64,000 bases of DNA from Methanimicrococcus blatticola (GTDB taxonomy: Archaea; Halobacteriota; Methanosarcinia; Methanosarcinales; Methanosarcinaceae), in the NCBI RefSeq assembly GCF_004363215.1, contig NZ_SNYS01000010.1:1-64000 (forward strand), in the 5' to 3' direction. Below, piece after piece: positions 1 to 8,775 of the stretch. How positions within the stretch are numbered: position 1 is the first letter of the stretch; each line of letters starts with the position of its first letter. The translations under genes and the position numbers were made by a program. The notes under the pieces are model-generated. The model searched no databases. It had not been told where the DNA came from and saw only the letters and a list, made by a program, of their open reading frames with translations.

Positions 1-134
<134 letters not shown>

Positions 135-154
135 TTCCTCTCTTCGTTTTGTTT

Positions 155-218
155 AATTCCAAATCCGCTCGTATTTCGAACGATCGAGGATGAAAATTAG
201 CGAGTGGCTGGTTCGGGT
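155..218 (-). repeat. Family B interspersed repeat, degenerate copy B1
   Basis: Read on the minus strand, this stretch has the order AACCAGCCACTCGCTAATTT, a TTCATCC arm, a loop, then GAGCGGATTTGG. That matches the layout of the better copies near 3028, 49858 and 57127 (AACC-x-CC-x-CTAATTT ... TGCGGATTC). It is the most divergent copy and the assignment rests on the shared flanks. Confidence 0.45.
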
Positions 219-286
219 TTATTTTTTTAAGAAAAATGATTTTCTTTTTTCAATTCAATAAAACAGCGAAACCAATATAAAATCAA

Positions 287-323
287 TAAAAAAAGCCGGA
301 TCAATCATTCTGATTAATCCGGC
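287..323 (-). terminator. Intrinsic-type terminator after the peroxiredoxin gene
   Basis: On the minus strand a 12-bp stem (GCCGGATTAATC pairing with GATTGATCCGGC, one weak pair) closes a 5-nt loop and is followed directly by seven T. It lies about 100 nt beyond the peroxiredoxin stop codon. Confidence 0.7.
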
Positions 324-423
324 GGGGTTGGGTTGTTTTTGTGTTTAGATTTTGGTTTGTGTGTGTATTGGAGATATTTTCATGCATTAAAAGTTTGCAT
401 AAATGTGATTTTTAATCCTTAAT

Positions 424-1128
424 TCACTTGTGTTTTTTAGTGACAAGGAACCAGGAGTGAACGGTCTTTTCGCCGTCGCTGCCCCATGAATCTCTTTCTT
501 GTGCGCCGATGAAGGTTTCGGGCGCGCCCATGACGACATCGTCTCCGGGCATCCAGTTGGCAGGCGTGGAAACGCCGTCCTTTTCATTGACCTGAAGTGC
601 TTGAAGCAATCTTTTGATTTCTTCCATGTTTCTGCCGGCAGAAAGCGGGTAGTAGAGAATGGCTTTCACTTTGCCGGTCGGGTTGATAATAAAGACTGCG
701 CGAACAGCTTTCGTGTCAGATGCGCCGGGCTGAAGCATGCCGTATTTCTTGGCAACTTCCATTTTAATGTCAGCAATGACCGGGAACTTAATCTCAACGT
801 TTTTGAGGCCTTTGTATTCGACATGATCTTTAATGTCTTTCAGCCAGGCAATGTGAGAGGTAATGCTGTCAATAGACAAGCCGATAAGTTCTGCGTTTAA
901 TTTTTTGAATTCATCCTGCATGGTTGCGAATGTAATGAATTCGGTTGTACAGACGGGTGTGAAGTCGGCCGGGTGGCTGAACAAAATGACCCACTTTCCT
1001 TTGTAGTCCGCCGGAAATTTCATATGTCCGGTGGTTGTTTGTGCTTCAAATTCGGGCGCATCATCGCCGATTAAAGGAAGGGAGACAGGTTCTTCATATT
1101 CCCAACAATCACAGTATTCTTCTGTCAT
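424..1128 (-). CDS. Peroxiredoxin, 1-Cys (Prx6-like)
   Basis: Thiol peroxidase of the AhpC/TSA superfamily that reduces H2O2 and alkyl hydroperoxides in the cytoplasm. The 234-residue protein has the family motif PADFTPVCTTEF with the peroxidatic cysteine near residue 60. The Prx6-type C-terminal extension is present (APETFIGAQERDSW). There is no cysteine after residue 60, so it should act as a 1-Cys enzyme, while Cys6 and Cys8 form an unusual CDC near the N-terminus. I chose the start at 1128 because a GTGATA site sits just upstream. A longer frame reaches 1203 but its extra residues look non-native. Oxygen defence fits with the superoxide dismutase at 27562. Confidence 0.88.
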   Translation of the reverse strand: MTEEYCDCWEYEEPVSLPLIGDDAPEFEAQTTTGHMKFPADYKGKWVILFSHPADFTPVCTTEFITFATMQDEFKKLNAELIGLSIDSITSHIAWLKDIKDHVEYKGLKNVEIKFPVIADIKMEVAKKYGMLQPGASDTKAVRAVFIINPTGKVKAILYYPLSAGRNMEEIKRLLQALQVNEKDGVSTPANWMPGDDVVMGAPETFIGAQERDSWGSDGEKTVHSWFLVTKKHK

Positions 1129-1445
1129 ATTTATCACATTTTTAGTTTTTTGGTTTTTAAGTCTCGTTGGCAGATGTTTGAATCTTTTAATAATGAGATA
1201 CAAAAATCCGGCAATTGAGTAATAACAACATCTTATTAGAAGTTATTATTAATAAGGCTTGCTATGAATAAATTTCGTTTTATTTATCGCATTGCTTACC
1301 CGTTATAATTAATAACTCTGCATAAGAATAAATATGTTTCTATAAAAATAAAACGAGAACAAATAAAACGAAAAACAAAAAATCAAATATAAATGAAAAT
1401 AAAATGAAAGAAAGAACAATGAAAATAAAATGAGAAAAACGGAAA
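1129..1445. other. AT-rich intergenic stretch
   Basis: These 317 bp between two minus-strand genes are very AT-rich, with a run of AAAATGAAA-like units at 1380-1440. The leader and promoter of the peroxiredoxin gene must lie at the left end, but no clear TATA box stands out. No gene or RNA was recognised. Confidence 0.5.
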
Positions 1446-2798
1446 TTAAATTTTATTTCCGTATTTTGATTTTAATTTTTGATTTAAATTGTCGACCTGT
1501 TCAACAGCCGTTCCGATATATTTGTACGGATTGACCAAGCTTTCAATATCATCGCCGGTTAAAACAGCCGTGAGATCTTTATCGGCCAAAAGCGCGTCTT
1601 TGAAGTGAACATTTTCTTCAACAGATCTCATCGCAGCCGAGCGGACAATTTCGTGTGCTTCCTGCCGGCCGATTCCGCGAAGCGTGAGTTCAATCATGAT
1701 GGCTTCACCCATATTCAAGCCGTTAAGCAGGTTTAAATTTCTCTCAATGTTGGCCGGATTGAATCTCAAATTTTCCAAAACCGTGATTCCGAGATTGATA
1801 ATGTGATCCGCTAAAATGCATCCTTCCGGGAAAACAATTCTTTCAGCAGACGAATTTGTCAGGTCGCGTTCGTCCCAAAGTGTGTTGTTTAACAGTTCGG
1901 TTTCGATAAAACCGCGAACAATACGCGCCAAACCGCAGATTTGTTCAGACTTAATCGGATTTCTTTTGTGCGGCATCGTTGAAGAGCCGACCTGCTTTTT
2001 GCCGAATCCTTCTTCGAGTTCGCCGATTTCACTGCGCTGCATGGAGCGGATTTCAGTTCCGATTTTGTCAAGCGTCGTCACAACACCGCCCATCCACATC
2101 ACGAATTCTGCGTGGCGGTCACGCTGGATCAACTGATTGGAAACATCAACGGAGCCGATTCCTAAATATTCCATTGTTTTCTTCTGAATCTCAATGCCGT
2201 TTTTGCCGAAAGCGGCTTGTGTGCCGACAGCGCCGGTCATCTGTCCGACCAAAAGGCGGGGCTTGATTTCGTTTAAGCGGTCAATGTGACGGTCGACTTC
2301 CGAGGCCCAGATCGCAAAGCGAAGGCCGTATGTTGTCGGGACGCCGATTTGTCCGTGCGTTCGGCCGCAGCAAACTGTATTTTTCTGATTTTCAGATTGT
2401 TTGACTAAAATTGAAAGCAAGCGGTAAAGTTTTTCTTCCATAATGGCAACGGCATCTTTGAACTGAAGCGCGGTTGCAGTATCTAATATATCATTGGACG
2501 TTGCGCCAAAGTGCACCCATTTGCCGGCATCGCCGCTGCATTGTTCCGAGATTGCTTTGACGACCGCCATCATGTCATGGTTAATTTCATTTTCTATTTC
2601 ATCGACACGTTCCCATTTGACAAGCGGCAAAGATTTTTCAATCTCAACGGCGGCCTCTTTGGGAATCATTCCAAGGTCGGCTTCGGCTTTGGAAAGGGCA
2701 ATTTCGGTTTGAACAAGAGTTCGAAGCCGGGTCTCCTGAGACCAAACTTCTTTCATTTCCTTGGTTCCGTAACGGAATTCAATCGGGTGGATAGGCAT
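1446..2798 (-). CDS. purB: Adenylosuccinate lyase
   Basis: Fumarase/aspartase-superfamily lyase that releases fumarate from SAICAR and from adenylosuccinate, serving two steps of purine synthesis. All three conserved regions are visible in the 450-residue protein: HFGATSNDI near residue 97, GRTHGQIG near 145 with the catalytic histidine, and the signature SSTMPHKRNP near 272. Length is normal for the archaeal enzyme. The start at 2798 is supported by GGAGCAAAAGAA immediately upstream. It stands alone on this strand, followed by an AT-rich gap. Confidence 0.96.
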   Translation of the reverse strand: MPIHPIEFRYGTKEMKEVWSQETRLRTLVQTEIALSKAEADLGMIPKEAAVEIEKSLPLVKWERVDEIENEINHDMMAVVKAISEQCSGDAGKWVHFGATSNDILDTATALQFKDAVAIMEEKLYRLLSILVKQSENQKNTVCCGRTHGQIGVPTTYGLRFAIWASEVDRHIDRLNEIKPRLLVGQMTGAVGTQAAFGKNGIEIQKKTMEYLGIGSVDVSNQLIQRDRHAEFVMWMGGVVTTLDKIGTEIRSMQRSEIGELEEGFGKKQVGSSTMPHKRNPIKSEQICGLARIVRGFIETELLNNTLWDERDLTNSSAERIVFPEGCILADHIINLGITVLENLRFNPANIERNLNLLNGLNMGEAIMIELTLRGIGRQEAHEIVRSAAMRSVEENVHFKDALLADKDLTAVLTGDDIESLVNPYKYIGTAVEQVDNLNQKLKSKYGNKI

Positions 2799-3027
2799 TT
2801 CTTTTGCTCCGTAAATAATTACATAATGTAAATGAATGTAAATTGTGATTTGAATAATTTTTAATTAAATCTGTCGGACTTATTAACTTATTATCCTGAT
2901 CCTTGAACAGATTTGAATCGGTTTGTGAAAATAGGTTTGATGTCAAAAACAGATATAAATTTAATGTGTTTTCAAAAATTAAGAAAATGGATGTTTACTT
3001 TATCTAAAACAATCAGAAACCCCAAAC

Positions 3028-3109
3028 AACCGCCCTCTAATTTTCATTTCGCTCGGAGCAAAGCGAAAAATGAAATGGAAATTTGCGGATTCGTACTCCG
3101 CTTATACAG
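3028..3109 (+). repeat. Family B interspersed repeat, copy B2
   Basis: The order is AACCGCCCTCTAATTTTC, a CATTTC arm, a loop containing GGAGCAAAGCG, a GAAATGG arm, then AAATTTGCGGATTCGTAC and ATACAG. The same flanks and the same arm-loop-arm plan occur at 49858 (minus) and 57127 (plus). The arms differ between copies but remain able to pair, which suggests selection for structure. Confidence 0.7.
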
Positions 3110-3281
3110 TAAAAACACAAAACCTCTTCTCATGTCAATTACATTCTGCTTTGCCGCCGCCGTCGCGCGAGTCGCATCAATTTTTTCAAATGCTTTCAAA
3201 ATGGCTGATCACTTTTAATTTTGATTCTCAGTTGCCTGTTGTCATTGTTTTTGTTGGGGTATGAGGGGTTGATTCCGATTC

Positions 3282-3320
3282 CCGGCCAACAGTCGGAACG
3301 GAGTTCCGACAGTTGCCCGG
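3282..3320. other. Strong inverted repeat upstream of L40e
   Basis: CAACAGTCGGAAC and GTTCCGACAGTTG pair over 13 positions with one mismatch around a GGA loop, and CCGG blocks on either side extend the stem. It lies just ahead of the probable L40e promoter. It may be a regulatory or terminator-like structure, and its role is unknown. Confidence 0.6.
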
Positions 3321-3334
3321 GAAATATCCAAAAC

Positions 3335-3343
3335 TCTTATATC
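3335..3343 (+). promoter_or_regulatory. Probable TATA box of the L40e operon
   Basis: CTTATATCT resembles an archaeal TATA box and is the best candidate upstream of L40e. It implies a leader of roughly 100 nt. A weaker alternative lies in the AT-rich 3420-3450 stretch. Confidence 0.4.
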
Positions 3344-3468
3344 TATTAAGTTATAGTTATCATTCCTTTGAAACAAGTTAATTGATATTTTAGAACCCCC
3401 CGAGGTTCGGCGACTTAACTTAAAATTCATAAATTTTACATTTATTTAATTATCTCAGGTGAATTATT

Positions 3469-3618
3469 ATGGGAAAATTTCCGGAAGCAGACGAACGCTT
3501 ATTAAAGAAGAAGATTTGTATGAAATGTAACGCACGCAACTCTATCCGTGCAACACGCTGCAGAAAATGCAACTATCCGAACCTCAGATTGAAGGCAAAG
3601 GACAAGAACGGAGCGTGA
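3469..3618 (+). CDS. rpl40e: Large ribosomal subunit protein eL40 (L40e)
   Basis: A 49-residue zinc-ribbon protein of the 50S subunit. The four cysteines are arranged as CMKC ... CRKC (residues about 18-34), the classic L40e zinc site, within a lysine/arginine-rich chain that also carries an N-terminal KKK. An AGGTGA site lies 7 nt before the ATG. The stop codon is only 7 nt ahead of the GGGP synthase start, so the two are co-transcribed. The gene is easily missed because it is short. Confidence 0.92.
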   Translation: MGKFPEADERLLKKKICMKCNARNSIRATRCRKCNYPNLRLKAKDKNGA

Positions 3619-3625
3619 TTCCGTC

Positions 3626-4381
3626 ATGACGGTGGAAGAGTACCTCTCGGAAATCATCCAAAAGGAAGGTGTCGCTCACGTTACTTTGATCGACCCGGCC
3701 TCTCAGAAACCCGAAGAGGCGGTGCGCTTGGCAACCGAAGCTGTTGCCGGCGGAACAAATGCCATTATGCTCGGCGGCTCAACCGATGCCGGCGGACAGA
3801 TTTTGGATCTCACCGCAAAGATGATCAAAGAGAACGTCTCAGTCCCCATCATTCTTTTTCCGGGCAGCACGTCCGGATTTACAACACAAGCGGACTGCGT
3901 TTTGTTCATGAGTCTTTTGAACTCCCGCGACCCGCATTATATTGTCGGCAATCAAATGCTCGGTGCTTTAACGCTTTACAAAACCGGCATGGAATCTATT
4001 CCGATGGCTTACCTTGTTTGCGAGCCCGGAGGAACAGTCGGCTGGGTCGGAGACGCTAAGCTTCTCCCGCGCGCCAAGCCCGAACTTGCCGCAGCATATG
4101 CTTTAACAGGCAAATATTACGGTATGCGCTACACCTATCTTGAAGCAGGTTCCGGCGCAGACTCACCGCTTCCGCCCGAAATGATCGGAACCGTGAAGCA
4201 TGTCTTAAAAGACAGCGTTTTAATCGTCGGCGGCGGTATCCGCGACGGTAAAGCGGCAGCAATTTGCGCCAAAGCCGGTGCCGATATTATCGTGACCGGA
4301 ACGGCAATCGAAAAAGCCGATGATGTCAAAGCCTTAACGGCTGAAATCGTCATGGGCGCAAAAATGGGCAAAAAAGCATAA
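3626..4381 (+). CDS. Geranylgeranylglyceryl phosphate synthase
   Basis: Cytosolic prenyltransferase of the GGGPS/PcrB family that joins geranylgeranyl diphosphate to sn-glycerol-1-phosphate, the first committed step of archaeal membrane lipid synthesis. The 251-residue TIM barrel has the expected N-terminal TLIDP, the central YLEAGSGADSP segment and the C-terminal phosphate-binding GGGIRDGKAA and TGTAIE loops. It begins with ATG after a GTGATT site overlapping the end of the L40e gene. The prenyl donor would come from the prenyl synthase at 28516. Confidence 0.93.
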   Translation: MTVEEYLSEIIQKEGVAHVTLIDPASQKPEEAVRLATEAVAGGTNAIMLGGSTDAGGQILDLTAKMIKENVSVPIILFPGSTSGFTTQADCVLFMSLLNSRDPHYIVGNQMLGALTLYKTGMESIPMAYLVCEPGGTVGWVGDAKLLPRAKPELAAAYALTGKYYGMRYTYLEAGSGADSPLPPEMIGTVKHVLKDSVLIVGGGIRDGKAAAICAKAGADIIVTGTAIEKADDVKALTAEIVMGAKMGKKA

Positions 4382-4405
4382 TTTTTGCTCAACTCTTTCA
4401 TTTAC

Positions 4406-4432
4406 GCCGCGACGCGGCTTTCTTTCTTTTTC
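4406..4432 (+). terminator. Terminator after the GGGP synthase gene
   Basis: A tight GCCGC-GAC-GCGGC hairpin is followed by a T/C tract (TTTCTTTCTTTTTC), 25 nt after the stop codon. Confidence 0.7.
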
Positions 4433-4473
4433 ATTTTATTTTCTGAATTATTTTTCCTTGCGGAGGTTTTAGT

Positions 4474-6234
4474 GTGCTGAAAGTCTCTCATCTTGTTAAA
4501 GAATACCCGACGGCTCACGGTCAAAAACGTGTTCTTGATGATTTGTCCTTTGAAGTTTCGAAAGCGGAGATTGTCGGAATCACCGGAAAAAGCGGTGCCG
4601 GAAAAACAACGCTTTTGAAAATTTTGCGCGGCGTTGAATCCTTTGATTCCGGCGAAATTGAAATTGACGGCATCAAAATTCTGCCCGACTCCGGAAAAGA
4701 GGGCGAAAAAATCCTTCGCCAGTCAACCGCCATTCATCTTCAGCGCAATTTCGGTCTTTGGAGCGGCCCTGCAATTGAAAATATCATTCGCCGCTTGAAT
4801 TTCCATCTCGTCGGAACGGAAGCGTTGCCGCTTTCTGATCATCACACTTATCAAGACCTTTATGATGAAGCCCACTCCATTTTAAAAATGGTCGGCTTAG
4901 ACAATAAAGCACTTCACTCAACCGATCAACTCAGCGGCGGCGAGAAGCAGCGCCTTGTTCTGGCCCGCCAAATCGCAGCACGTCCGAAGTTTTTGCTGCT
5001 GGACGAACCTGTCACGATGACCGGTCCCGACACCAAACAGGAAATTTTGGATGTCATTTTAGAGCTCAAAGAAAAACTCCAAATTCCGATTTTAGTTGTT
5101 TCTCACCTCCCGGAAGTTCATGCGTATATCGCAGACCGTGTTCTTTTCCTTGAAAACGGTAAAATCGCAATGGAAGGCGAACCTGTTTCCGTTTTAAAAT
5201 CTTTCCTCAAAGAAATGAAACCCAAAGAATCTCTTCAGGAAGTTTCGGAATTCAAACCCTGCGTTCGCGCCAAAGACGTTTCCAAACGCTACAGCCTCAT
5301 CCGTGTCGGCGAAGTTCTCAACATTCAGGATTTAAATTTTGACATTTACGAAAAACAAATCACAACCTTTGTCGGCAGCTCCGGCGCCGGCAAAACAACC
5401 GTGATGAAATTGCTCGAAGGCATGGTTCCGCCGACATCGGGCGCAATTGAAATTTTATATCGCGCACATGAAAACAGCGGTGACGGTCAACCCGCCGATG
5501 AAGGCAAATGGATTGACATCGGCGCTTACAATGAAAACCGCATCTATTTGCGCAGTGTCATAAGCATTATGAATCAGGAGTTTTCGATGTCCGTTAACTC
5601 AACCGTTCGCGACCAAATCCGCTTCCGCTTAAGCATGAAAACGCGGTACGCGGTCGATGTCGCCAAAGAGCGTGCCGCAGAATTCGGCATTCCGTCACAG
5701 GTTTTGGATATCATTTACCGCCTGCCGGACATGACAACAGAAGAAAAAGACACTGTTATGAGCGAACTCGGTCTTCCCGAAGATATTTTTTCCCGGCTTT
5801 TCCCGGTTTTTCCGTCTTCTGATGTCGACAAATACGCCGAACCGATTTTTAAAGCGCTTGATTTGCCGCTTGAAATTCTCGATCAAAAACCCGATCAGAT
5901 CAGCGGCGGCGAGCATGTTCGCGCCTTCATTGCGCTCAGCCTGGTCACGTCTCCCGATTATCTGTTCCTCGACGAGCCGTTCGGCGACTTGGATCCGGTC
6001 ACGCTTCGAGATGTGACAAACGCGCTCAAACGCATCAACAAAGAATTCGGAACCACAATCGTGATGGTCAGCCACCACATGGATTTCGTTAAAGAAGCGT
6101 CACACAGAGCGATTTGGATTGACAACGGCGCAATCGCCATGGACGGCAACCCCGACGAAGTGTGTGCCGCGTTGGTTCAAAAAAGCAATGCCAAATATTT
6201 GGACTTTGATATTGATAAATTAACGCAGGAATAA
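4474..6234 (+). CDS. atwA: Methyl-coenzyme M reductase activation ATPase, component A2
   Basis: A soluble protein with two ABC ATPase domains that supplies ATP-dependent activation of methyl-coenzyme M reductase by reduction of its nickel cofactor F430. The 586 residues have Walker A motifs at about 38-46 (GKSGAGKTT) and 301-309 (GSSGAGKTT), signature loops LSGGEKQR near 153 and ISGGEHVR near 475, and Walker B segments LLLDEP and LFLDEP. There are no membrane segments, as expected for A2 rather than a transporter. Translation starts at a GTG after GGAGG. The gene is found essentially only in methane-metabolising archaea, so it fixes the type of organism. Confidence 0.93.
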   Translation: MLKVSHLVKEYPTAHGQKRVLDDLSFEVSKAEIVGITGKSGAGKTTLLKILRGVESFDSGEIEIDGIKILPDSGKEGEKILRQSTAIHLQRNFGLWSGPAIENIIRRLNFHLVGTEALPLSDHHTYQDLYDEAHSILKMVGLDNKALHSTDQLSGGEKQRLVLARQIAARPKFLLLDEPVTMTGPDTKQEILDVILELKEKLQIPILVVSHLPEVHAYIADRVLFLENGKIAMEGEPVSVLKSFLKEMKPKESLQEVSEFKPCVRAKDVSKRYSLIRVGEVLNIQDLNFDIYEKQITTFVGSSGAGKTTVMKLLEGMVPPTSGAIEILYRAHENSGDGQPADEGKWIDIGAYNENRIYLRSVISIMNQEFSMSVNSTVRDQIRFRLSMKTRYAVDVAKERAAEFGIPSQVLDIIYRLPDMTTEEKDTVMSELGLPEDIFSRLFPVFPSSDVDKYAEPIFKALDLPLEILDQKPDQISGGEHVRAFIALSLVTSPDYLFLDEPFGDLDPVTLRDVTNALKRINKEFGTTIVMVSHHMDFVKEASHRAIWIDNGAIAMDGNPDEVCAALVQKSNAKYLDFDIDKLTQE

Positions 6235-6256
6235 TTTTCCTGCTTTTCGTTTTTTT
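6225..6256 (+). terminator. Terminator overlapping the atwA stop codon
   Basis: GCAGGAA and TTCCTGC form a 7-bp stem that spans the stop codon, followed by TTTTCGTTTTTTT. Confidence 0.7.
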
Positions 6257-6286
6257 AAAATATTATTTTTGAAATTATTTCCGGAT

Positions 6287-6475
6287 TCAATCATATTTAT
6301 TCGAAGAATTCCCTGCTTCTCTTCTTTTAATTGATTCTTCCATTTCTTTGATCTGTTCTTCCAATTCAATATTTGCTTGTTTTATAAGCAAATCAATTCT
6401 TTTTTGCTCTTCGGGTGTACGCTCGGGCGCTTTACCGACATAAGTGAATATATCCGAAAACGATTCTGCATTCAT
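6287..6475 (-). CDS. Small charged coiled-coil protein, unknown function
   Basis: A 62-residue hydrophilic protein rich in Glu, Lys and Ile, with a heptad-like stretch (residues about 25-52) that should form a coiled coil. Its ATG overlaps the stop codon of the upstream ADP-ribosyltransferase-like gene by 4 nt, and a GGGTGA site lies within the end of that gene, so the two are translationally coupled. By position it could be an immunity or accessory protein of the toxin-like neighbour, but nothing in its sequence proves that. I do not recognise a family. Confidence 0.55.
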   Translation of the reverse strand: MNAESFSDIFTYVGKAPERTPEEQKRIDLLIKQANIELEEQIKEMEESIKRREAGNSSNKYD

Positions 6476-7140
6476 TTTTTCACCCTTTTATCTTCTATTG
6501 TATACATTTTTGTTTTATAATCTAATATTTTCACAGTTTCGATTGTAATAATCTCATTTTCGATATTTCTGGGCAACAATATTTCATATTCACTTTTATC
6601 AAGGTATAAAGCTTTCGTATTTTTGTTTAAAAGTCGACGAAATATGATCGGATTCTCAGGATTTATGTAACTCATTGCATTTTCAATTTTTAAACTGTAA
6701 CTTCCAAATGCTTTTTCACAAAAAATGCCGCCTACATATTTTTCCAACAACCAGTCATCATCTTGAACCGCCCGATAGATATTTTGTTCAACATTTACAT
6801 GACTTTTTTCAATTGCGCTGTCAATCAAATGAACACTGTTTGTTATTAACTTCAATTCTTCATGTGTCAGTATTTCCTAAAAACGATTTGAGCGGCAGCA
6901 GGAGTTGTTGACATAACAATGCGTTTTATTTTTCCAATTTTTTGGAATCGGAAAACTCCAATCCTGTTTTTGTAAATTCCATGGGTGAATATCTTGATAA
7001 TTTCCAATTTCAACAATCTCAGTCGCTGTTAAATCTGATCTTTTGTAATACGGTGTCAGCGCGGTATATTTTTCAGGCGTTTCAGCGACATGATTTGAAA
7101 ATCTTTCTCTCTTTGGATTTATGTCATATGATTCAAACAT
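6472..7140 (-). pseudogene. ADP-ribosyltransferase-like toxin gene interrupted by an in-frame TAG
   Basis: One continuous frame of 222 codons is broken by a single amber codon at 6877-6879. The part after the amber codon has the marks of an ADP-ribosyltransferase exoenzyme (VIP2-like) fold: a helix LIDSAIEKS, an arginine strand IYRAV, an SYS motif replacing the usual STS, and the ExE turn SEYEILLPR. The part before it (MFESYDINPKRERF...) is less recognisable. A methanogen that decodes TAG as pyrrolysine could read through. Otherwise the gene is dead, or only the 127-residue catalytic part starting at 6855 is made. It is coupled to the small gene at 6287. A local frameshift near 6900 is also possible because another frame looks protein-like there. 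Confidence 0.55.
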
Positions 7141-7193
7141 ACAAAGGATTTAAAAAAGAAAACCATAAGCTGATTGATTTTTTTAAAAACAAA

Positions 7194-7206
7194 ACTTTTA
7201 TATCGG
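7194..7206 (+). promoter_or_regulatory. Possible TATA box for the prefoldin operon
   Basis: CTTTTATATCGG is a plausible archaeal TATA box about 125 nt before the prefoldin start codon. The assignment is by inspection only. Confidence 0.35.
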
Positions 7207-7323
7207 GGCTACTTTCTGCAGTTTATTTGTCATCTTTTTTTCTGTTATCTTCACTGTCGGTTAGTTCTTGGCAGAAACATTTTAATGTTTTTATCTCCTC
7301 ATGAGTGAACAAGGTGAATACTT

Positions 7324-7692
7324 ATGAGTTCGGAATTTTCCCCTCAAGTTCAAAATCAAATTGCACAAATTCAACAAGTTCAGCAGCAGGCGCAAACGCT
7401 TGCAATGCAGAAATCTCAAATCGACGTGATGATTAAAGAAACGGAAATGGCGGTTGAAGAATTAGAAAAATCAGCCGATGACGCCGTTGTCTATAAATCA
7501 GTCGGCGAATTGATGATTAAATCCGATAAGGCTTCTCTTTTAACTTCTTTAAAAGAACGCCAGGAATCTTTTTCTTTAAGGGTCCAGTCGATTGAACGTC
7601 AGGAAGAGCGTTTAAATTCAAGGTTTAAACAGCTCCAAGAACAGCTTCAAAGCATGATCGGAACATCCGGCGGCGGCGAGGACGAAGATTAA
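7324..7692 (+). CDS. pfdB: Prefoldin subunit beta
   Basis: A 122-residue coiled-coil subunit of the cytosolic prefoldin chaperone, which captures unfolded proteins and hands them to the group II chaperonin. The N-terminal and C-terminal helices are long, rich in Gln and Glu, and flank the typical beta-hairpin segment VYKSVGELMIKSD. Length and the acidic C-terminal tail (GGGEDED) are typical of archaeal beta subunits. An AAGGTGA site precedes the ATG. The DHH phosphoesterase gene follows after 8 to 17 nt, so the two form an operon. Confidence 0.93.
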   Translation: MSSEFSPQVQNQIAQIQQVQQQAQTLAMQKSQIDVMIKETEMAVEELEKSADDAVVYKSVGELMIKSDKASLLTSLKERQESFSLRVQSIERQEERLNSRFKQLQEQLQSMIGTSGGGEDED

Positions 7693-7700
7693 TCTCAGCC

Positions 7701-8741
7701 GTGACATCTATGAGGGTCAACGATTTAGAATTCTTCAATCGCCTCCTGGATTACCGGAACATACTCTACATTTGCCACAGAAACGCGGATCCTGATGCCA
7801 TCGGCAGCGCTTATACGCTGGCGGAGGCGATCGGCGGAACCGTCGGAGTCGTGGATGACTGCAACCGGGTGGCTGCAAATCTCATCGACAAATTGGATAT
7901 TCCGACTGTTCTTTGCCCGAATCCGGACGACTATGACATGACAGTCGTCGTTGATACATCGACACGCGGTCAGCTGAATGATTTAAAGCTCGGCCGGTTT
8001 TGTCTGATTGATCATCACGCGACAACGGCGCTTTTAGATGACGCTGAATTTTATATTCACGAAGAAACCACCTCAACCGTTGAGATTATTTTCAGAATTC
8101 TCAACGCTGCAGGCATTCATATTTCCCCGAAAATGGGTCTCGCCATGATTACGGGAATTATCACGGACACGGGTCATCTGAAACACGCCAACGCAAGTAC
8201 TTTCAAGACGCTTTCAGGCATCATGGAAGTCAGCGGTGTCGATTATTTCGACGCGTTGGAATTGATGGCGGCAACGCCACAGGATATTTCAATCCGCATT
8301 GCGATGCTCAAAGCAGCCATGCGCTGCAAAGTTGAGCGTGTCGGCGACTGTTTGATTGCGACAACCAATGTCAGCTCCTATGGCGGCGCAGCAGCGTCCA
8401 TGCTGACCAACATCGGCGCAGATATCGCCTTTGTCGGCTCCGCCAAGAACGACAACAGCGTTCGTGTCAGCGGTCGTGCAAAAAGAGATATGATTCTCTC
8501 CGGCGTAAATCTCGGAAAGCTGATGGAAGATGTCGGCGACAAGTACAACGGAACAGGCGGCGGTCACAGCGGTGCCGCAGGCATTGACGCCGATTGTCCG
8601 CTCGAGTCGCTCATGAGTGATTGTACAGAGTATACAAAGAAACTTCTCGCAGGTGAAGCGGCCGGTCCGTTGCCCTGTAAAGAAATTTCAGCCGATAACC
8701 CCGATGAAGAGCTGGAATATTTAAACAGTGTCAGTGATTGA
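7701..8741 (+). CDS. DHH-family phosphoesterase (NrnA/RecJ-like)
   Basis: A predicted metal-dependent phosphoesterase that may degrade short oligonucleotides or dinucleotides. The 346-residue protein has the DHH-domain aspartates (RNADPDAIGS near residue 29, VVVDTS, and the namesake DHHATT near 104) and a C-terminal DHHA1 domain with GTGGGHSGAAG near 290. It could begin at GTG 7701 or at ATG 7710. The GTGA at 7701-7704 would serve as a binding site for the latter. Archaeal genomes commonly place such a gene next to prefoldin beta, as here. The exact substrate cannot be told from sequence. Confidence 0.85.
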   Translation: MTSMRVNDLEFFNRLLDYRNILYICHRNADPDAIGSAYTLAEAIGGTVGVVDDCNRVAANLIDKLDIPTVLCPNPDDYDMTVVVDTSTRGQLNDLKLGRFCLIDHHATTALLDDAEFYIHEETTSTVEIIFRILNAAGIHISPKMGLAMITGIITDTGHLKHANASTFKTLSGIMEVSGVDYFDALELMAATPQDISIRIAMLKAAMRCKVERVGDCLIATTNVSSYGGAAASMLTNIGADIAFVGSAKNDNSVRVSGRAKRDMILSGVNLGKLMEDVGDKYNGTGGGHSGAAGIDADCPLESLMSDCTEYTKKLLAGEAAGPLPCKEISADNPDEELEYLNSVSD

Positions 8742-8775
8742 ATTTGATTCAATCCTGATTTTTGTTTATTTTAGT
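8736..8775 (+). terminator. Terminator after the DHH phosphoesterase gene
   Basis: GATTGAAT and ATTCAATC form an 8-bp stem with a TTG loop spanning the stop codon, followed by a T-rich tail. Confidence 0.65.

Larger units (their letters stand above)
2799..3468. other. 670-bp intergenic region with repeat and hairpin
   Basis: The region between the divergent purB and L40e genes holds a family B repeat (3028-3109), a strong hairpin (3282-3320) and a probable promoter (3335-3343), described separately. Short open frames inside it overlap these elements and have no protein-like character. Confidence 0.6.

Noticed and set aside
3242-3430. Minus-strand frame of 62 codons upstream of L40e
   Set aside because: It runs through the strong hairpin at 3282-3320 and the promoter zone, and its residues show no protein-like pattern.
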